Assembly: GCA_016721845.1 (NCBI GenBank)
Contig: JADKHK010000013.1
Coordinates: forward strand, 1,780,501-1,844,500
Source: Lysobacterales bacterium
Lineage (GTDB): Bacteria; Pseudomonadota; Gammaproteobacteria; Xanthomonadales; Ahniellaceae
DNA length: 64,000 bases
Direction of reading: 5' to 3'
The position numbers and the translations under genes are program-made. Shown one piece after another: positions 53,173 to 63,807 of the stretch. Under the pieces are notes generated by a model. It did no database searches. It was not told the origin of the DNA and was given only the letters and a program-made list of their open reading frames with translations. Each line of letters begins with the position of its first letter. Position 1 is the first letter of the stretch.

Positions 53173-54138
53173 ATGAATGGCGTGATCGTGGTCGGCTCGT
53201 ACAACCAGGATCACGTCTGGGTCAGCGACGAATTGCCCGCGCCCGGCGCGACGCGCAGCGGTCGTTATCTCGGCGGCCCCGGCGGCAAGGGCTTCAATCA
53301 GGCCGTGTCCAGCGCTCGCAGCGGGGCATCGACGACCTTTCTGGTCGCGCTCGGCGACGATGTCGCCGCACAACACGCGCGTGCACTCGCGACCGGGCTC
53401 GGCATCGACCTCGTCGACGAAATCCACGGCGACATCGCCACCGGCACTGCCGGCATCTTCGTCGATGCGCGTGGCCGCAATGTCATCGTCATCGCACCAG
53501 GCGCGAATGCCGCGCTGTCGACCGCATTCATCGACGGCGAAGCGGCGCGTATCCGCAAGGCCGCCGTCACGCTGGCGCAGCTCGAAGTCGACCGCGATGC
53601 GATCTTCCGGGCCTTGTCGATCGCACGGGACGCCGGCCGGCGCACGATCCTCAATCCGGCACCGGCCGATGCGCCGGTCGACGAGTCCCTGCTCGAACTT
53701 GCCGACCTGGCGACGCCGAACGAGACCGAATTTGCCTCGCTGTGCCTGCACATCCTCGGCGAGCAGATCCGCGCCGAAGACGTGGCATCGACGCCGAGCA
53801 GCGAATTGCATGCCTTGTGCCGCCGCCTGCACAAGGGCGGCGTGGTGATCACGCTGGGCTCGGCCGGCTGCTTCGTCTCGCATGCCGATGCGGGATCGTT
53901 CAACGACATCGCGGCGAGCTATCGCATTGGCGCGATCAAGGCGAGCGCGATCGACACCACCGGCGCCGGCGACGCCTTCAACGGCGCACTCGCCGCCGAA
54001 CTGGCACGCGATCCGACCCTGCCACTCGCGGCCGCGATCCGCTACGCCAGCGCGTATGCCGGCGTGTCGACCGAACGCCGCGGCGCTGCGCTCGCCATGC
54101 CGACTCGCGACGAGGTCGCCGCGCGCATCGCATCGTGA
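53173..54138 (+). CDS. rbsK: Ribokinase-type PfkB sugar kinase
   Basis: 321 residues. PfkB signature 1 (GGPGGKGFNQAVSSARSG), signature 2 with catalytic Asp (DTTGAGDAFNGALA), and the ribokinase N-terminus (VVGSYNQDHVWV). Phosphorylates ribose, or possibly nucleoside-derived sugar, with ATP in the cytosol. Operon position behind nupC suggests use of ribose from imported nucleosides. Adenosine kinase activity cannot be excluded on motifs alone. Confidence 0.87.
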   Translation: MNGVIVVGSYNQDHVWVSDELPAPGATRSGRYLGGPGGKGFNQAVSSARSGASTTFLVALGDDVAAQHARALATGLGIDLVDEIHGDIATGTAGIFVDARGRNVIVIAPGANAALSTAFIDGEAARIRKAAVTLAQLEVDRDAIFRALSIARDAGRRTILNPAPADAPVDESLLELADLATPNETEFASLCLHILGEQIRAEDVASTPSSELHALCRRLHKGGVVITLGSAGCFVSHADAGSFNDIAASYRIGAIKASAIDTTGAGDAFNGALAAELARDPTLPLAAAIRYASAYAGVSTERRGAALAMPTRDEVAARIAS

Positions 54139-54302
54139 GTGTTGCGCGTGAGCCACAGCGCTTTCGTCGCAATCTGGAACTTTTCGGCCTTCGCAGGCGT
54201 ATTGTCCTCCGCACTCGCGACGTGATCGTTCGCGACCGCGAGTTGCATGCAATCGATCGGGCGCAGACCCGGCGACATCGACCATGACAACGGAGTGATC
54301 AC
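54139..54302 (+). other. Intergenic, no gene seen
   Basis: 164 bp between rbsK and the large secreted-protein gene. No hairpin or promoter of quality was found; the CGGAG start signal of the next gene is at its end. Confidence 0.5.
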
Positions 54303-57185
54303 ATGAATGCAGCGATGAAGCATCGCCTGGGCCTGCTGTTCGGCCTGCTGGCGACGGGCATGGAAGTGGAAGCGGCGGAATGGACCCAGACCATCGACAT
54401 CTCCTCGACCTCGGGCGATCGAACCGCGGATGCGCTGATCTTGACCGGCGCCCACGGGTTTTCGGTGGGCACCCACTTCGCGATCGACCGCGACGGGCGA
54501 CGGGTCGGGCCATACGACATTCCGGAACAGTTCGGGGTGCAGGAGCGCTCGCTGTACAGCTCGCGGCGCGGGCTGCTGTGGCGCAACGACGACTACAACG
54601 CCGCAACCATGCGTGCCGACGGCGCCGGCAATCTGTGGGTCAGCAAGTACTCCGACTTCTTTTCCGGCGTGGGCTCGGTCGACCGCCTCGCCCAGGACGG
54701 GGCAACGCGCTTGCAGGTCGAGATCGCGCTTGATCGCGATCCCCCGGCGAGTGCGCCATTGGTCGACCGCGATGGTGCGCTGATCGCCGGATGCCTCAGC
54801 TTCGATGGCGCCTCCGGCGGCAGCGTCAGGCGCATCGATGCCCGCGGTCGGACACTGGTGCGATGGGACACGGGCAGTTGCGCCACGGTCGTCGTGGATG
54901 ACCTCGCGGGCGGCGCATGGGTCGCCGTCAAAATCCCGACGAACATCAGTCACCGACTCACTCACTTGCTGGCCGACGGCACCCAGTGGCCACAGGCGTT
55001 ATCCATCGGCGGCGAATTTCCGGTACTGGCGACCCGCGAAGGCGGTGTGGTCGCCACCCATTTCGTCAATTCCCAGTACGCGGGACTCCAGTATCTCGAC
55101 GCGAATCGCAGCGTGCGCTTCCGTCTCGACGGCGTCGCCCTATCGGCCCTGCACGCCCATGATCATGGATTCTGGCTTGAAGCCGCCGATCGCCGGAGCC
55201 TGACCCATATCGACTTCCATGGCGCACGCACCATCGTCCCGTTGCCTCACGACATGGTTGCGCTGGATGTGCTGGACAACGGACTCGCACTGGTCACGTC
55301 CTCGCAGGGACTTTCGCTGTATTCACCGAACGGCCAACAGGTGGCCGACGAGCAGGCATTGCGCCTCGATCCGGCGAACACGCCGGTGCGTGCCTTCGAC
55401 GGTCTGCTGACGCGAGGTACGAGCGTGCTGCTGGCGGATGAAGACGCGTCCGCCTGGATCCAGCTGCAGTCGCCCGTCCTTTATCCGAAGATCGATGAGG
55501 TTCGTGCAGGCGCGCATCGGATCTGCGTGGCGAGTTCCTTGCCGACGACCCCGATCCCGATCGGAAGCATCGACTGTTTCGATCGACGCAGCGGCGTCTT
55601 GCTGAGCAGCCTTGCCTCCCATCACGGCCGCATTCTCGAGGTCGACGGCGATCTGCTCATCCACGACGCCAATTCTGGGGCAGTCCTTGCCTACGATGCT
55701 GCAGGCACGCAGCGCTTCTCCCTTCCCCCGACAGACTTCGCGGCCGCCGACAGCCGATTCGGCATTGTCACCCGCGCCGATTCAGGCATCGTGCTCTACG
55801 ACCTCGCCGGACAGCCACGATCCCGCGTCGGGATCCCCACGGGGATCATCCTCCAGAAGGTGCGCTGGTCGGACGATGGCAGTCTGCTGGTCAGCGGATT
55901 CAGCAACAGCGAGGGCCTGCTCGTCCGGCTCTCCGCCGATGGCGAAATGGTCGGGACACATCGGTTCGCGAATGGCCAACGCATCGGCGATGCCATCGAC
56001 ACCGGAACCTCGGTACTGGTCGCGACACGATCCGAGGAAGGGCGCGGACCGCCGCAGATGCAGGCACTGTCGCGCGATTTGAGCACGGTCCTGCACTCGG
56101 AACCCGCCCCAGGCATCGACCTCCGCTTCTGGAAGTCGACCCTCGGCGGCGCCTGGCTGACCGGCACCGCGGCGGGCAGTGTGTCCCTGCTGCACCTCGA
56201 TGCCGACGGCACCGTCTTGCAGAGGCAGGCGCTCGCGCTCGAACGTGGAACGGTGCTGCATGTGGCCGGCGATGGACGGCTGCAAGCGACGGATTCCGAT
56301 ACCTTGGCGGATCGCTACCAACTGCGCCGCTACCAGCCGGCAACGCCGACGTTCTCCGGCCCGATCCGCCAGTCGGCGCTGGCCGGCGCCTGGTTCAATC
56401 CGGCATCGACCGGCCAGGGTCTGCTGCTGCAGCTGCTGAACGGCAACGTGCTGTTCGGCGCGTGGCACACCTATGCGCCCGAGGGCGGCAATGCGCTGTC
56501 GAAGCAGCAGTGGCTCACCGTCAGCACCGAGTTGTCGAACGAGCACGGCCGGGTCACGCTGCCGATCTATCGCAATGCCAACGGCCGCTTCGATCTCGCG
56601 GGCGTGACGCCGGCGACCGCTGTGGGCAGCGCCGAACTCGTATTCACCGATTGCGACCACATGGAATTCTGGTACCGCATCGGCGACGAGACGGGTGTCC
56701 TCCCGCTGCAACGGCTGACGCCGCGGACCCGGGCCTGCGACGACGGCACGAGTTCGCAACCCGCCGGCGATGCACCCAAGGGACTCGCGATCGACGGTGC
56801 CTGGTTCGATCCTGCGCGCAGCGGCCAGGGGCTGACTTTCAATACCACCGGGGCGCGTTTCGGCCGCTATCTGGCCGGCTGGTTCACCTATGACACCGAC
56901 CACGGCGTCGACGACGATGCTGCGCAGCACTGGTTCACGCTGCAGGGTGACACGCCGATGCATTTCGGTGCAGCGGTGACCGCGCAAATCCATCGCACCA
57001 CCGGCGGCTCGCGCACCGGCGAACCCACACGCAACTCGCACCAGGTCGGCGTCGCCACGCTGACCGTGCACGACTGTGCGCACGCGACCCTGAGTTACGT
57101 CTTCGACGACAGCATCCTTGCCGGAACCTTCGCGAACCTGCAACGCAGCATCGCGCTCACGCGACTCGGCGCCTGCCCCAACTGA
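54303..57185 (+). CDS. Large secreted propeller-like protein with duplicated C-terminal domain
   Basis: 960 residues behind CGGAGTGATCAC. Signal peptide (HRLGLLFGLLATG, cleavage near VEAA). Residues 30-680 are a beta-rich, aromatic/Asp-rich repeat resembling propeller strands (GNLWVSKYSDFF, RWSDDGSLLVSG), without known family. Two copies of an about 120-residue domain follow: LAGAWFNPASTGQGLLLQ...(about 700-820) and IDGAWFDPARSGQGLTF...(about 830-955). Each has a WxTY segment and two Cys (TDC and RAC; HDC and GAC). No enzyme motif; extracellular or outer-membrane role unknown. Confidence 0.85.
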   Translation: MNAAMKHRLGLLFGLLATGMEVEAAEWTQTIDISSTSGDRTADALILTGAHGFSVGTHFAIDRDGRRVGPYDIPEQFGVQERSLYSSRRGLLWRNDDYNAATMRADGAGNLWVSKYSDFFSGVGSVDRLAQDGATRLQVEIALDRDPPASAPLVDRDGALIAGCLSFDGASGGSVRRIDARGRTLVRWDTGSCATVVVDDLAGGAWVAVKIPTNISHRLTHLLADGTQWPQALSIGGEFPVLATREGGVVATHFVNSQYAGLQYLDANRSVRFRLDGVALSALHAHDHGFWLEAADRRSLTHIDFHGARTIVPLPHDMVALDVLDNGLALVTSSQGLSLYSPNGQQVADEQALRLDPANTPVRAFDGLLTRGTSVLLADEDASAWIQLQSPVLYPKIDEVRAGAHRICVASSLPTTPIPIGSIDCFDRRSGVLLSSLASHHGRILEVDGDLLIHDANSGAVLAYDAAGTQRFSLPPTDFAAADSRFGIVTRADSGIVLYDLAGQPRSRVGIPTGIILQKVRWSDDGSLLVSGFSNSEGLLVRLSADGEMVGTHRFANGQRIGDAIDTGTSVLVATRSEEGRGPPQMQALSRDLSTVLHSEPAPGIDLRFWKSTLGGAWLTGTAAGSVSLLHLDADGTVLQRQALALERGTVLHVAGDGRLQATDSDTLADRYQLRRYQPATPTFSGPIRQSALAGAWFNPASTGQGLLLQLLNGNVLFGAWHTYAPEGGNALSKQQWLTVSTELSNEHGRVTLPIYRNANGRFDLAGVTPATAVGSAELVFTDCDHMEFWYRIGDETGVLPLQRLTPRTRACDDGTSSQPAGDAPKGLAIDGAWFDPARSGQGLTFNTTGARFGRYLAGWFTYDTDHGVDDDAAQHWFTLQGDTPMHFGAAVTAQIHRTTGGSRTGEPTRNSHQVGVATLTVHDCAHATLSYVFDDSILAGTFANLQRSIALTRLGACPN

Positions 57186-57189
57186 TCAC

Positions 57190-57223
57190 GGCACGGCCCG
57201 CGACCATGGGTGCGGGCCGTGCC
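57190..57223. terminator. Bidirectional hairpin between convergent genes
   Basis: 12-bp perfect stem GGCACGGCCCGC (57190-57201) with GCGGGCCGTGCC (57212-57223), loop of 10 nt, placed right between the converging stops at 57185 and 57225. No U tract. Confidence 0.68.
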
Positions 57224-57224
57224 C

Positions 57225-57974
57225 TCAGGGCTTGATGTGCGCTTTCAGCAATCGCGTCCAGCTGCGGTCGAGTTGCGCGTATTCGCCTTCACAGCGCTCG
57301 GCGCGTTCGGCCGGCAGATGGCCTTCGTCGACCAGCACCGCATACCCGTCCGGATCGCTGCCGTAGACCCAGCAAATCATGTTGTAGAAGCGCTGCTGGT
57401 CGAGTGAATGTTCATCAGCGAACGAGCCCTGGTCGACCGCCTGTTCGGCCTCGTCGCCGGCGTAGAAGCTGATCGCGGCATCGAGCACGGCCTTGTCGCC
57501 TTCCTCGCCATCCAGCAGCACCCAGGCCGAGAGCTGATCCACCGCATCCTCTTCGCGACCCGTGATCGGCACGTCCAACACGTCGACGAGGGCATGGCCG
57601 ATCTCGTGGAAGAACACGAACAGGAACGCGCCCGCGACGGCATCGTCGAGTTCGTCCTCGGTGTCGTAGGCCCCGGCCATGGTCTCGTAGTAGGACTCGA
57701 TCAACTCGTAGCAAACCGAGACCTGACGCGTCTCCGAATCGTAATAGGCATTGGGCTCGCCGCATTCGGCGAAGCGCAGGCCGAGCGTCACTTTCAAGGC
57801 GACCAGTGAATTCAGTTCCTTGGCGATGTCAGCGAGCAGGCCGGACTGATCGAGTTCCTTGGCCAGCGCTCGGTATTCGGCACTTTTCACCTCGCTGCGC
57901 TGGACCACGAAACCCGCACCGAATCCGACTCCCGACAGCAACAGCAACAGCATCCCAAGCAACGCTCGCAACAT
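57225..57974 (-). CDS. DUF4344 metallopeptidase-like protein
   Basis: 249 residues with signal peptide (RALLGMLLLLLSGVGFG). DUF4344 features: ECGEPNAYYDSETRQVSVCY, the zinc motif HEIGHAL inside LFVFFHEIGHALVDVLDVP, EEDAVDQLSAWVLL (third ligand region), and DEHSLDQQRFYNMICWVYG. Probably a periplasmic or secreted protease; substrate unknown. Ribosome binding site AGGGGG. Divergent from dusB, 61 nt apart. Confidence 0.9.
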   Translation of the reverse strand: MLRALLGMLLLLLSGVGFGAGFVVQRSEVKSAEYRALAKELDQSGLLADIAKELNSLVALKVTLGLRFAECGEPNAYYDSETRQVSVCYELIESYYETMAGAYDTEDELDDAVAGAFLFVFFHEIGHALVDVLDVPITGREEDAVDQLSAWVLLDGEEGDKAVLDAAISFYAGDEAEQAVDQGSFADEHSLDQQRFYNMICWVYGSDPDGYAVLVDEGHLPAERAERCEGEYAQLDRSWTRLLKAHIKP

Positions 57975-58035
57975 GGACGAATCCCCCTGAATGCATGCGA
58001 GGCTAATCGCGCCGTGCCCGAACTACAATGCGCGC

Positions 58036-59025
58036 ATGCAGCTCGGTCGACACACCATCACCCCAATTCTGGTCCTCGCGCCCATGGCCGGCGTGACCGA
58101 CAAGCCATTCCGGCAACTCTGCAAACAATTGGGCGCGGGGCTCGCGGTCTCCGAAATGACCATCGCCGACCCCAAACTATGGCACACGCGCAAATCTCGA
58201 CTGCGCATGGACCACGACGGTGAACCGGCGCCAATCGCGGTGCAGATCGCCGGCTACGACCCGCAGATGCTGGCCGACGCCGCGCGCTACAACGTCGACC
58301 ACGGTGCCGAAATCATCGACATCAACATGGGCTGCCCGGCCAAGAAGGTCTGCAACGTCTGGTCGGGCTCGGCCCTGCTGCAGGACGAGGCGCTGGTCGC
58401 ACGTATCTGCGCGGCCGTCGCGCGCGCGGTGGACGTGCCGGTGACATTGAAGATCCGCACTGGCTGGGACCGCGCGAACCGCAACGGCGTGGCGATCGCG
58501 AGAATCGCCGAGGCCGCGGGCATCGCGGCCCTCGCCGTACACGGTCGCACGCGCGAAGACCTGTATCAGGGCGAAGCCGAATACGACACCATCCGCGCGA
58601 TCAAGCAATCCGTTTCGATTCCGGTCTCGGCCAATGGCGACATCGATTCGCCGGAAAAGGCGAAACGCGTGCTCGAACTCACCGGCTGCGACGCCCTGCT
58701 GATCGGGCGTGCAGCGCAAGGGCGGCCGTGGATCTTCCGCGAGATCGCACATTACCTGAGCACCGGCGACTACCTGCCAGAGCCCTCGCCGCAGGTCGTG
58801 CGCGACATCCTGCTTGGCCATCTCGACACCCTGCACGCGTTCTACGGCGAGCCGCAAGGCGTTCGCATCGCCCGCAAGCATCTGGGTTGGTACGCGAAGG
58901 ATCGCGCAGAGAACGAGGCCTTCCGCCAGATCGTCCAGCGTGCCGAAACCGCGGCGGAACAGCGCCGGCTGACGATCGACTACTTCGACCGGTTGCCTGA
59001 ATCGGACGCCCGCCGCGCCGCCTGA
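58036..59025 (+). CDS. dusB: tRNA dihydrouridine synthase (DusB type)
   Basis: 329 residues. FMN enzyme reducing uridines in the tRNA D-loop. Seen: LAPMAGVTDKPFRQLCKQLG, SEMTIADPKLWHT, NMGCPAKKVCNVWSGSALLQ with the catalytic Cys, LKIRTGWDRANRNG, ALAVHGRTREDLYQGEAEY, SANGDIDSPE and LIGRAAQGRPWIF. TACAAT (58024-58029) ends 6 nt before this ATG and there is no ribosome binding site, so the mRNA is probably leaderless. The ATG at 58028 is out of frame. The usual fis neighbour is absent. The 3' end overlaps the convergent YdjM-like gene by 46 nt. Confidence 0.95.
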   Translation: MQLGRHTITPILVLAPMAGVTDKPFRQLCKQLGAGLAVSEMTIADPKLWHTRKSRLRMDHDGEPAPIAVQIAGYDPQMLADAARYNVDHGAEIIDINMGCPAKKVCNVWSGSALLQDEALVARICAAVARAVDVPVTLKIRTGWDRANRNGVAIARIAEAAGIAALAVHGRTREDLYQGEAEYDTIRAIKQSVSIPVSANGDIDSPEKAKRVLELTGCDALLIGRAAQGRPWIFREIAHYLSTGDYLPEPSPQVVRDILLGHLDTLHAFYGEPQGVRIARKHLGWYAKDRAENEAFRQIVQRAETAAEQRRLTIDYFDRLPESDARRAA

Positions 59026-60074
59026 TCGTTCCCGCTGGCCGCAGATTCGTCGGCCAGCGCATTGCGCGGCTCGAATGCCTGCAGGACCGACTGGCTGATC
59101 CGCGCCACCGACACGGCGTCGACGCGCGGGCGCGGCAACTGCTCGACGGGGTGCACCGTGGTCCAGCGCCCGGCCAGATCGCGCGCGATCACGAATGAGA
59201 AGAAGTAGTCGGGCGCCATGCCCATGCGCAGATCGGTCAACACGGCACTGGTCGCCCGTTGCTCGATCGCGACAAAGCCGTGCGTGAACCAGTCCATGCG
59301 CTGCACGCTCGGCAGGCGCGCGAAGCGCCTCGCGAATTCCGGATCTTGCGGATGAAACCGCAAGGTAATCGGCCGGTCCGGATACAACGCACTCGCGAAG
59401 CCCTCGAAATAGCCATCGTGCTGCATCAGTACGACACGCCAGCCCAGCGAGTTGAACGGCGTCGGTACCGACAGCAATGGTGCCGACTCCAGCCCGAGCC
59501 GCACCAGCATCGGCTGCAGCGCCGCTTCGATCCGATGCTTGGCGATCCAGCCCCAACCGAGATAGGCGCTCGACAACAGCAGCCCGATTCCCAACGCGCG
59601 CCCCGAACCGGCGGACCCTCGCCAGCGCCACGCGCACCCACAGGCGACCAGCAGCGGGATCGTGTACAGCGGATCGATGATGAACACCGTCGACCACATC
59701 ACCGGCGGAGTCGTCAGCGGCCAGAACAACTGCGTGCCGTAGACCGTGTGCGCGTCGAGCAACGGATGCGTGATCAATGCGAGCTGGAAACCGACCAGCC
59801 AGCGCCCGCGATCCGCGCCCGACCACGACCAGCGCCGCCGCGCCCACCACCACAGCAACAGACCGAGCACGGGCAGCACGAACAGCGAATGCGTCAGCGT
59901 GCGATGCCAGGTCATGAACATCACCGGATCGCTGACCGCAAGCAGCGGCAACACGTCGAGATCCGGCAAGGTCCCGAGCACCGCGCCGAACACCAGCGCC
60001 CGGCGCCGCTCTCGTGCCGGCGCCACGCCGGCCACACACGCCGCACCGAGGACGATTTGCGACAGCGAATCCAT
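58980..60074 (-). CDS. YdjM-like membrane-bound metal-dependent hydrolase
   Basis: 364 residues, four to six hydrophobic helices. N-terminus MDSLSQIVLGAACVAGVAPA; metal-binding motifs TLPDLDVLPLL and HRTLTHSLFVLP, then ITHPLLDAHTVYGTQLF, the layout of the PF04307 family (E. coli YdjM, of unknown substrate). The C-terminal about 150 residues are soluble. The start follows the deacetylase gene by 5 nt, so the two are probably cotranscribed. Confidence 0.88.
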   Translation of the reverse strand: MDSLSQIVLGAACVAGVAPARERRRALVFGAVLGTLPDLDVLPLLAVSDPVMFMTWHRTLTHSLFVLPVLGLLLWWWARRRWSWSGADRGRWLVGFQLALITHPLLDAHTVYGTQLFWPLTTPPVMWSTVFIIDPLYTIPLLVACGCAWRWRGSAGSGRALGIGLLLSSAYLGWGWIAKHRIEAALQPMLVRLGLESAPLLSVPTPFNSLGWRVVLMQHDGYFEGFASALYPDRPITLRFHPQDPEFARRFARLPSVQRMDWFTHGFVAIEQRATSAVLTDLRMGMAPDYFFSFVIARDLAGRWTTVHPVEQLPRPRVDAVSVARISQSVLQAFEPRNALADESAASGNDQAARRASDSGNRSK

Positions 60075-60079
60075 GCGCC

Positions 60080-61021
60080 TTACTCGCCCTCTACGCCGGC
60101 AAGATCGAGTACGTGCTGAGGCACCGCGGGTTCGCCTTCGTAGAAGACCTTCGGTTTCTGCTCGGCCATCGCCCAGCGGTGCAGCCACGAAATACCGGCG
60201 CGACCGCGGTAGCCATCCGCATGCCGATAGGCGGGATCGGCGAGCGCTGATTCAAGCGTCACGAAGTCGTAGCCGCGCTTGCGCAGGCGGTCGAGCAGGG
60301 CCGGCAAGGCATCAGCATTCAGCGCATTGGCATGGAACAGCAGGATCTGGACGATCTCGCGCCCGAACAACCGCTTGCTGGCCTGCTCGAAGAACTGGCA
60401 CTTGGCCTCGATGTAGTCGATGTATTCGGGAATCAGCGCGCGCGCCTCATCGTGTCGGCCGGCATTGAGCAACAGCACGTAGGCGCGGGCATAGATCCAT
60501 TCGCCGTTGTCGACCGTGACGGGTGCGATGCGATAGCCATGCCGCGCGAGAAATCCGTCGAGCCGCGCGCGCACCGCGTCGTCCTGCCCCGCCTGCAGAT
60601 AGGGATGACGAAACCAGCGAGGCTCGCGTCCGAATTCGGCGAGCAGCGGTCGCAGGACGCGCTCGCCTTCGAGAATCGAGCGTTCGTAGTCGTCGATCGG
60701 CGTCGCATGCAAGCCGTTGTGATTCAACGTGTGATTGCCGAGCTCGATGCCGGCGACCAGCCAGTCGCGCAACCACTGCACGCGCGCCGAGACCACAACG
60801 CCATCGACTTCGAGCTTCTGCTCGTTGACGAAACCGATCGCGTTCGTGCCTTTCAAGGCCGCGATGATACGGGCGTTGCGGGCCGCGAGATCGGCGTCCG
60901 TGCTCAGCGCCATCTCCTGCGACGGCAGATCGTCGATGGTCAGGGCCATCTGGCGGGGCGGCACCGCTGCACTCGCCAGACCCGCGATCAGGAACAGGAC
61001 CAGCAGCAGGCATCCACGCAT
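60080..61021 (-). CDS. Polysaccharide deacetylase (NodB-type)
   Basis: 313 residues with signal peptide (LLLVLFLIAGLASA). NodB homology domain: TIDDLPSQEM with the catalytic Asp pair, metal-binding ELGNHTLNHNG, FRHPYLQAGQ and a final catalytic His region (LLFHANALNADAL). Removes N- or O-acetyl groups from a polysaccharide, likely extracytoplasmic. First gene of a pair with the YdjM-like hydrolase. Confidence 0.9.
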   Translation of the reverse strand: MRGCLLLVLFLIAGLASAAVPPRQMALTIDDLPSQEMALSTDADLAARNARIIAALKGTNAIGFVNEQKLEVDGVVVSARVQWLRDWLVAGIELGNHTLNHNGLHATPIDDYERSILEGERVLRPLLAEFGREPRWFRHPYLQAGQDDAVRARLDGFLARHGYRIAPVTVDNGEWIYARAYVLLLNAGRHDEARALIPEYIDYIEAKCQFFEQASKRLFGREIVQILLFHANALNADALPALLDRLRKRGYDFVTLESALADPAYRHADGYRGRAGISWLHRWAMAEQKPKVFYEGEPAVPQHVLDLAGVEGE

Positions 61022-61292
61022 CACGCACTCCGTCGAATCGGCGCCGAAGCATGCCACGCGGCTCCATGAACGGCGATTCAGGCTGGTCGCCGATATCGGT
61101 TTACAGCACGCGCGGCAGTGGTCAGACTCCACCTCGAATTCTTCCGGTGGTCGAATTCCCAGTGCTCGTATCACTCCTTCGGTAAGCCGATCGACGTTCG
61201 AGAGCCATCCATCACCGGACCCATGGCGCGCAAGCGCCCTGTCTCGTAGCGCGGTTTTGGGAACGCTCCGGGTTTTCTTCTGGAGCCAATCC
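61022..61292. other. 271-bp divergent regulatory region
   Basis: Lies between the deacetylase and rhlE starts. Contains a repeated TCGAATTC at about 61133 and 61153 with a CCACC/GGTGG pairing between them. Long leaders before rhlE genes are known in cold-regulated cases, but no specific element was recognised. No gene seen. Confidence 0.45.
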
Positions 61293-62675
<1,383 letters not shown>

Positions 62676-62716
62676 TCGCGGCCGATCGCTTGCATGGGCG
62701 CTGATATGCTGCACCC

Positions 62717-63418
62717 ATGCAACTGATCCGATTCAACGCGCGTCTGGCCGAGCGTTTCCGCGGCTTTCTCCCGGTCGTGGTCGACGTCGAGACTGGCGGT
62801 TTCAACGCCGACCGCGATGCACTGCTGGAAATCGCGGCAGTGCCGATCGTGATGAATGCGGTCGGCGATGTCGTGCGTGGCGAGACGGTGTCGACCCACG
62901 TCGTGCCGTTTCCCGGCGCGAACATCGACCCGCGTGCACTCGAAATCACCGGCATCGACCCGACGCATCCGTTCCGCGCCGCGCTCGATGAAAAGCTCGC
63001 GCTCGAACATGTGTTCGCGCCGCTGCGCAAGGTGATGAAGGCGACCGACTGCACGCGTGCCGTGCTGGTCGGTCACAACGCGCACTTCGATCTCGGCTTC
63101 GTCAATGCCGCGATCAAGCGCACCGGGCACAAGCGCAGCCCGTTCCATCCGTTCTCGTGTTTCGACACCGTATCGCTGGCCGGCCTCGCGCTCGGCCAGA
63201 CCGTGCTCAGTCGCGCCGTACAATGCGCCGGTCTGCGCTGGAATGCCGACGAAGCGCACTCCGCGGTCTACGATGCCGAGAAGACCGCGGATCTGTTCTG
63301 CCTGATCGTGAATCGCTGGAAGCACTTCGCCGACACCGCACCGGATGCCGCACCGATGATCGCCGGCACAGCCGACACCGACGCCGACATCGCCGCGGCG
63401 ACGCTCGAAGAACCTTGA
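62717..63418 (+). CDS. rnt: Ribonuclease T
   Basis: 233 residues, DEDDh-type 3'-5' exonuclease that trims tRNA and other stable RNA ends. Motifs: [20 protein letters not shown] (ExoI), [19 protein letters not shown] (ExoII), [13 protein letters not shown] (ExoIII, His-x4-Asp). Also RNase-T-specific [26 protein letters not shown] (62705-62710) lies 6 nt before the ATG and there is no ribosome binding site. About 20 residues longer than E. coli RNase T at the C-terminus. Confidence 0.93.
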   Translation: MQLIRFNARLAERFRGFLPVVVDVETGGFNADRDALLEIAAVPIVMNAVGDVVRGETVSTHVVPFPGANIDPRALEITGIDPTHPFRAALDEKLALEHVFAPLRKVMKATDCTRAVLVGHNAHFDLGFVNAAIKRTGHKRSPFHPFSCFDTVSLAGLALGQTVLSRAVQCAGLRWNADEAHSAVYDAEKTADLFCLIVNRWKHFADTAPDAAPMIAGTADTDADIAAATLEEP

Positions 63419-63465
63419 TCCGGCAAGCCTCGGCCATCACATCGCACTGCGAGAGGAGAACCGTC

Positions 63466-63747
63466 ATGCCGATCTACGAATACGCACCCGTCACCCTCGG
63501 TTGCAGCGACTGCGCACCGAGCTTCGAGGTCCTGCAGAAGATCGCTGATCCTGAACTCACCCACTGCGAGACCTGCAAGCAACCGATCCGCCGCGTCATC
63601 TCGGCCAGCGCAGTGATCGTCGGTGGTACTCACCACCTGCGCGAAGGCCACTTCTCGAAACACGGCTTCACCCAATACCGCAAGGTCGAGAAAGGCAAGT
63701 ACGAGAAGACCGCCGGACCGGGACCGGACACGATCAGCGGCGACTGA
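63466..63747 (+). CDS. FmdB-family zinc-ribbon protein
   Basis: 93 residues beginning MPIYEYAPVTLG. Two CxxC knuckles (CSDC, CETC) form the zinc ribbon of the FmdB family, with the usual FEVLQKIADPELTHC and IRRVIS. The C-terminal part is Lys/Gly-rich. Good ribosome binding site GAGAGGAGAACC. Function of FmdB proteins is not settled. Confidence 0.88.
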   Translation: MPIYEYAPVTLGCSDCAPSFEVLQKIADPELTHCETCKQPIRRVISASAVIVGGTHHLREGHFSKHGFTQYRKVEKGKYEKTAGPGPDTISGD

Positions 63748-63807
63748 CCATCGGGTCAACCCGGCCTACGCGTCACGTCACGTTGAACTCGGCCTTGCGA
63801 ATACGGC

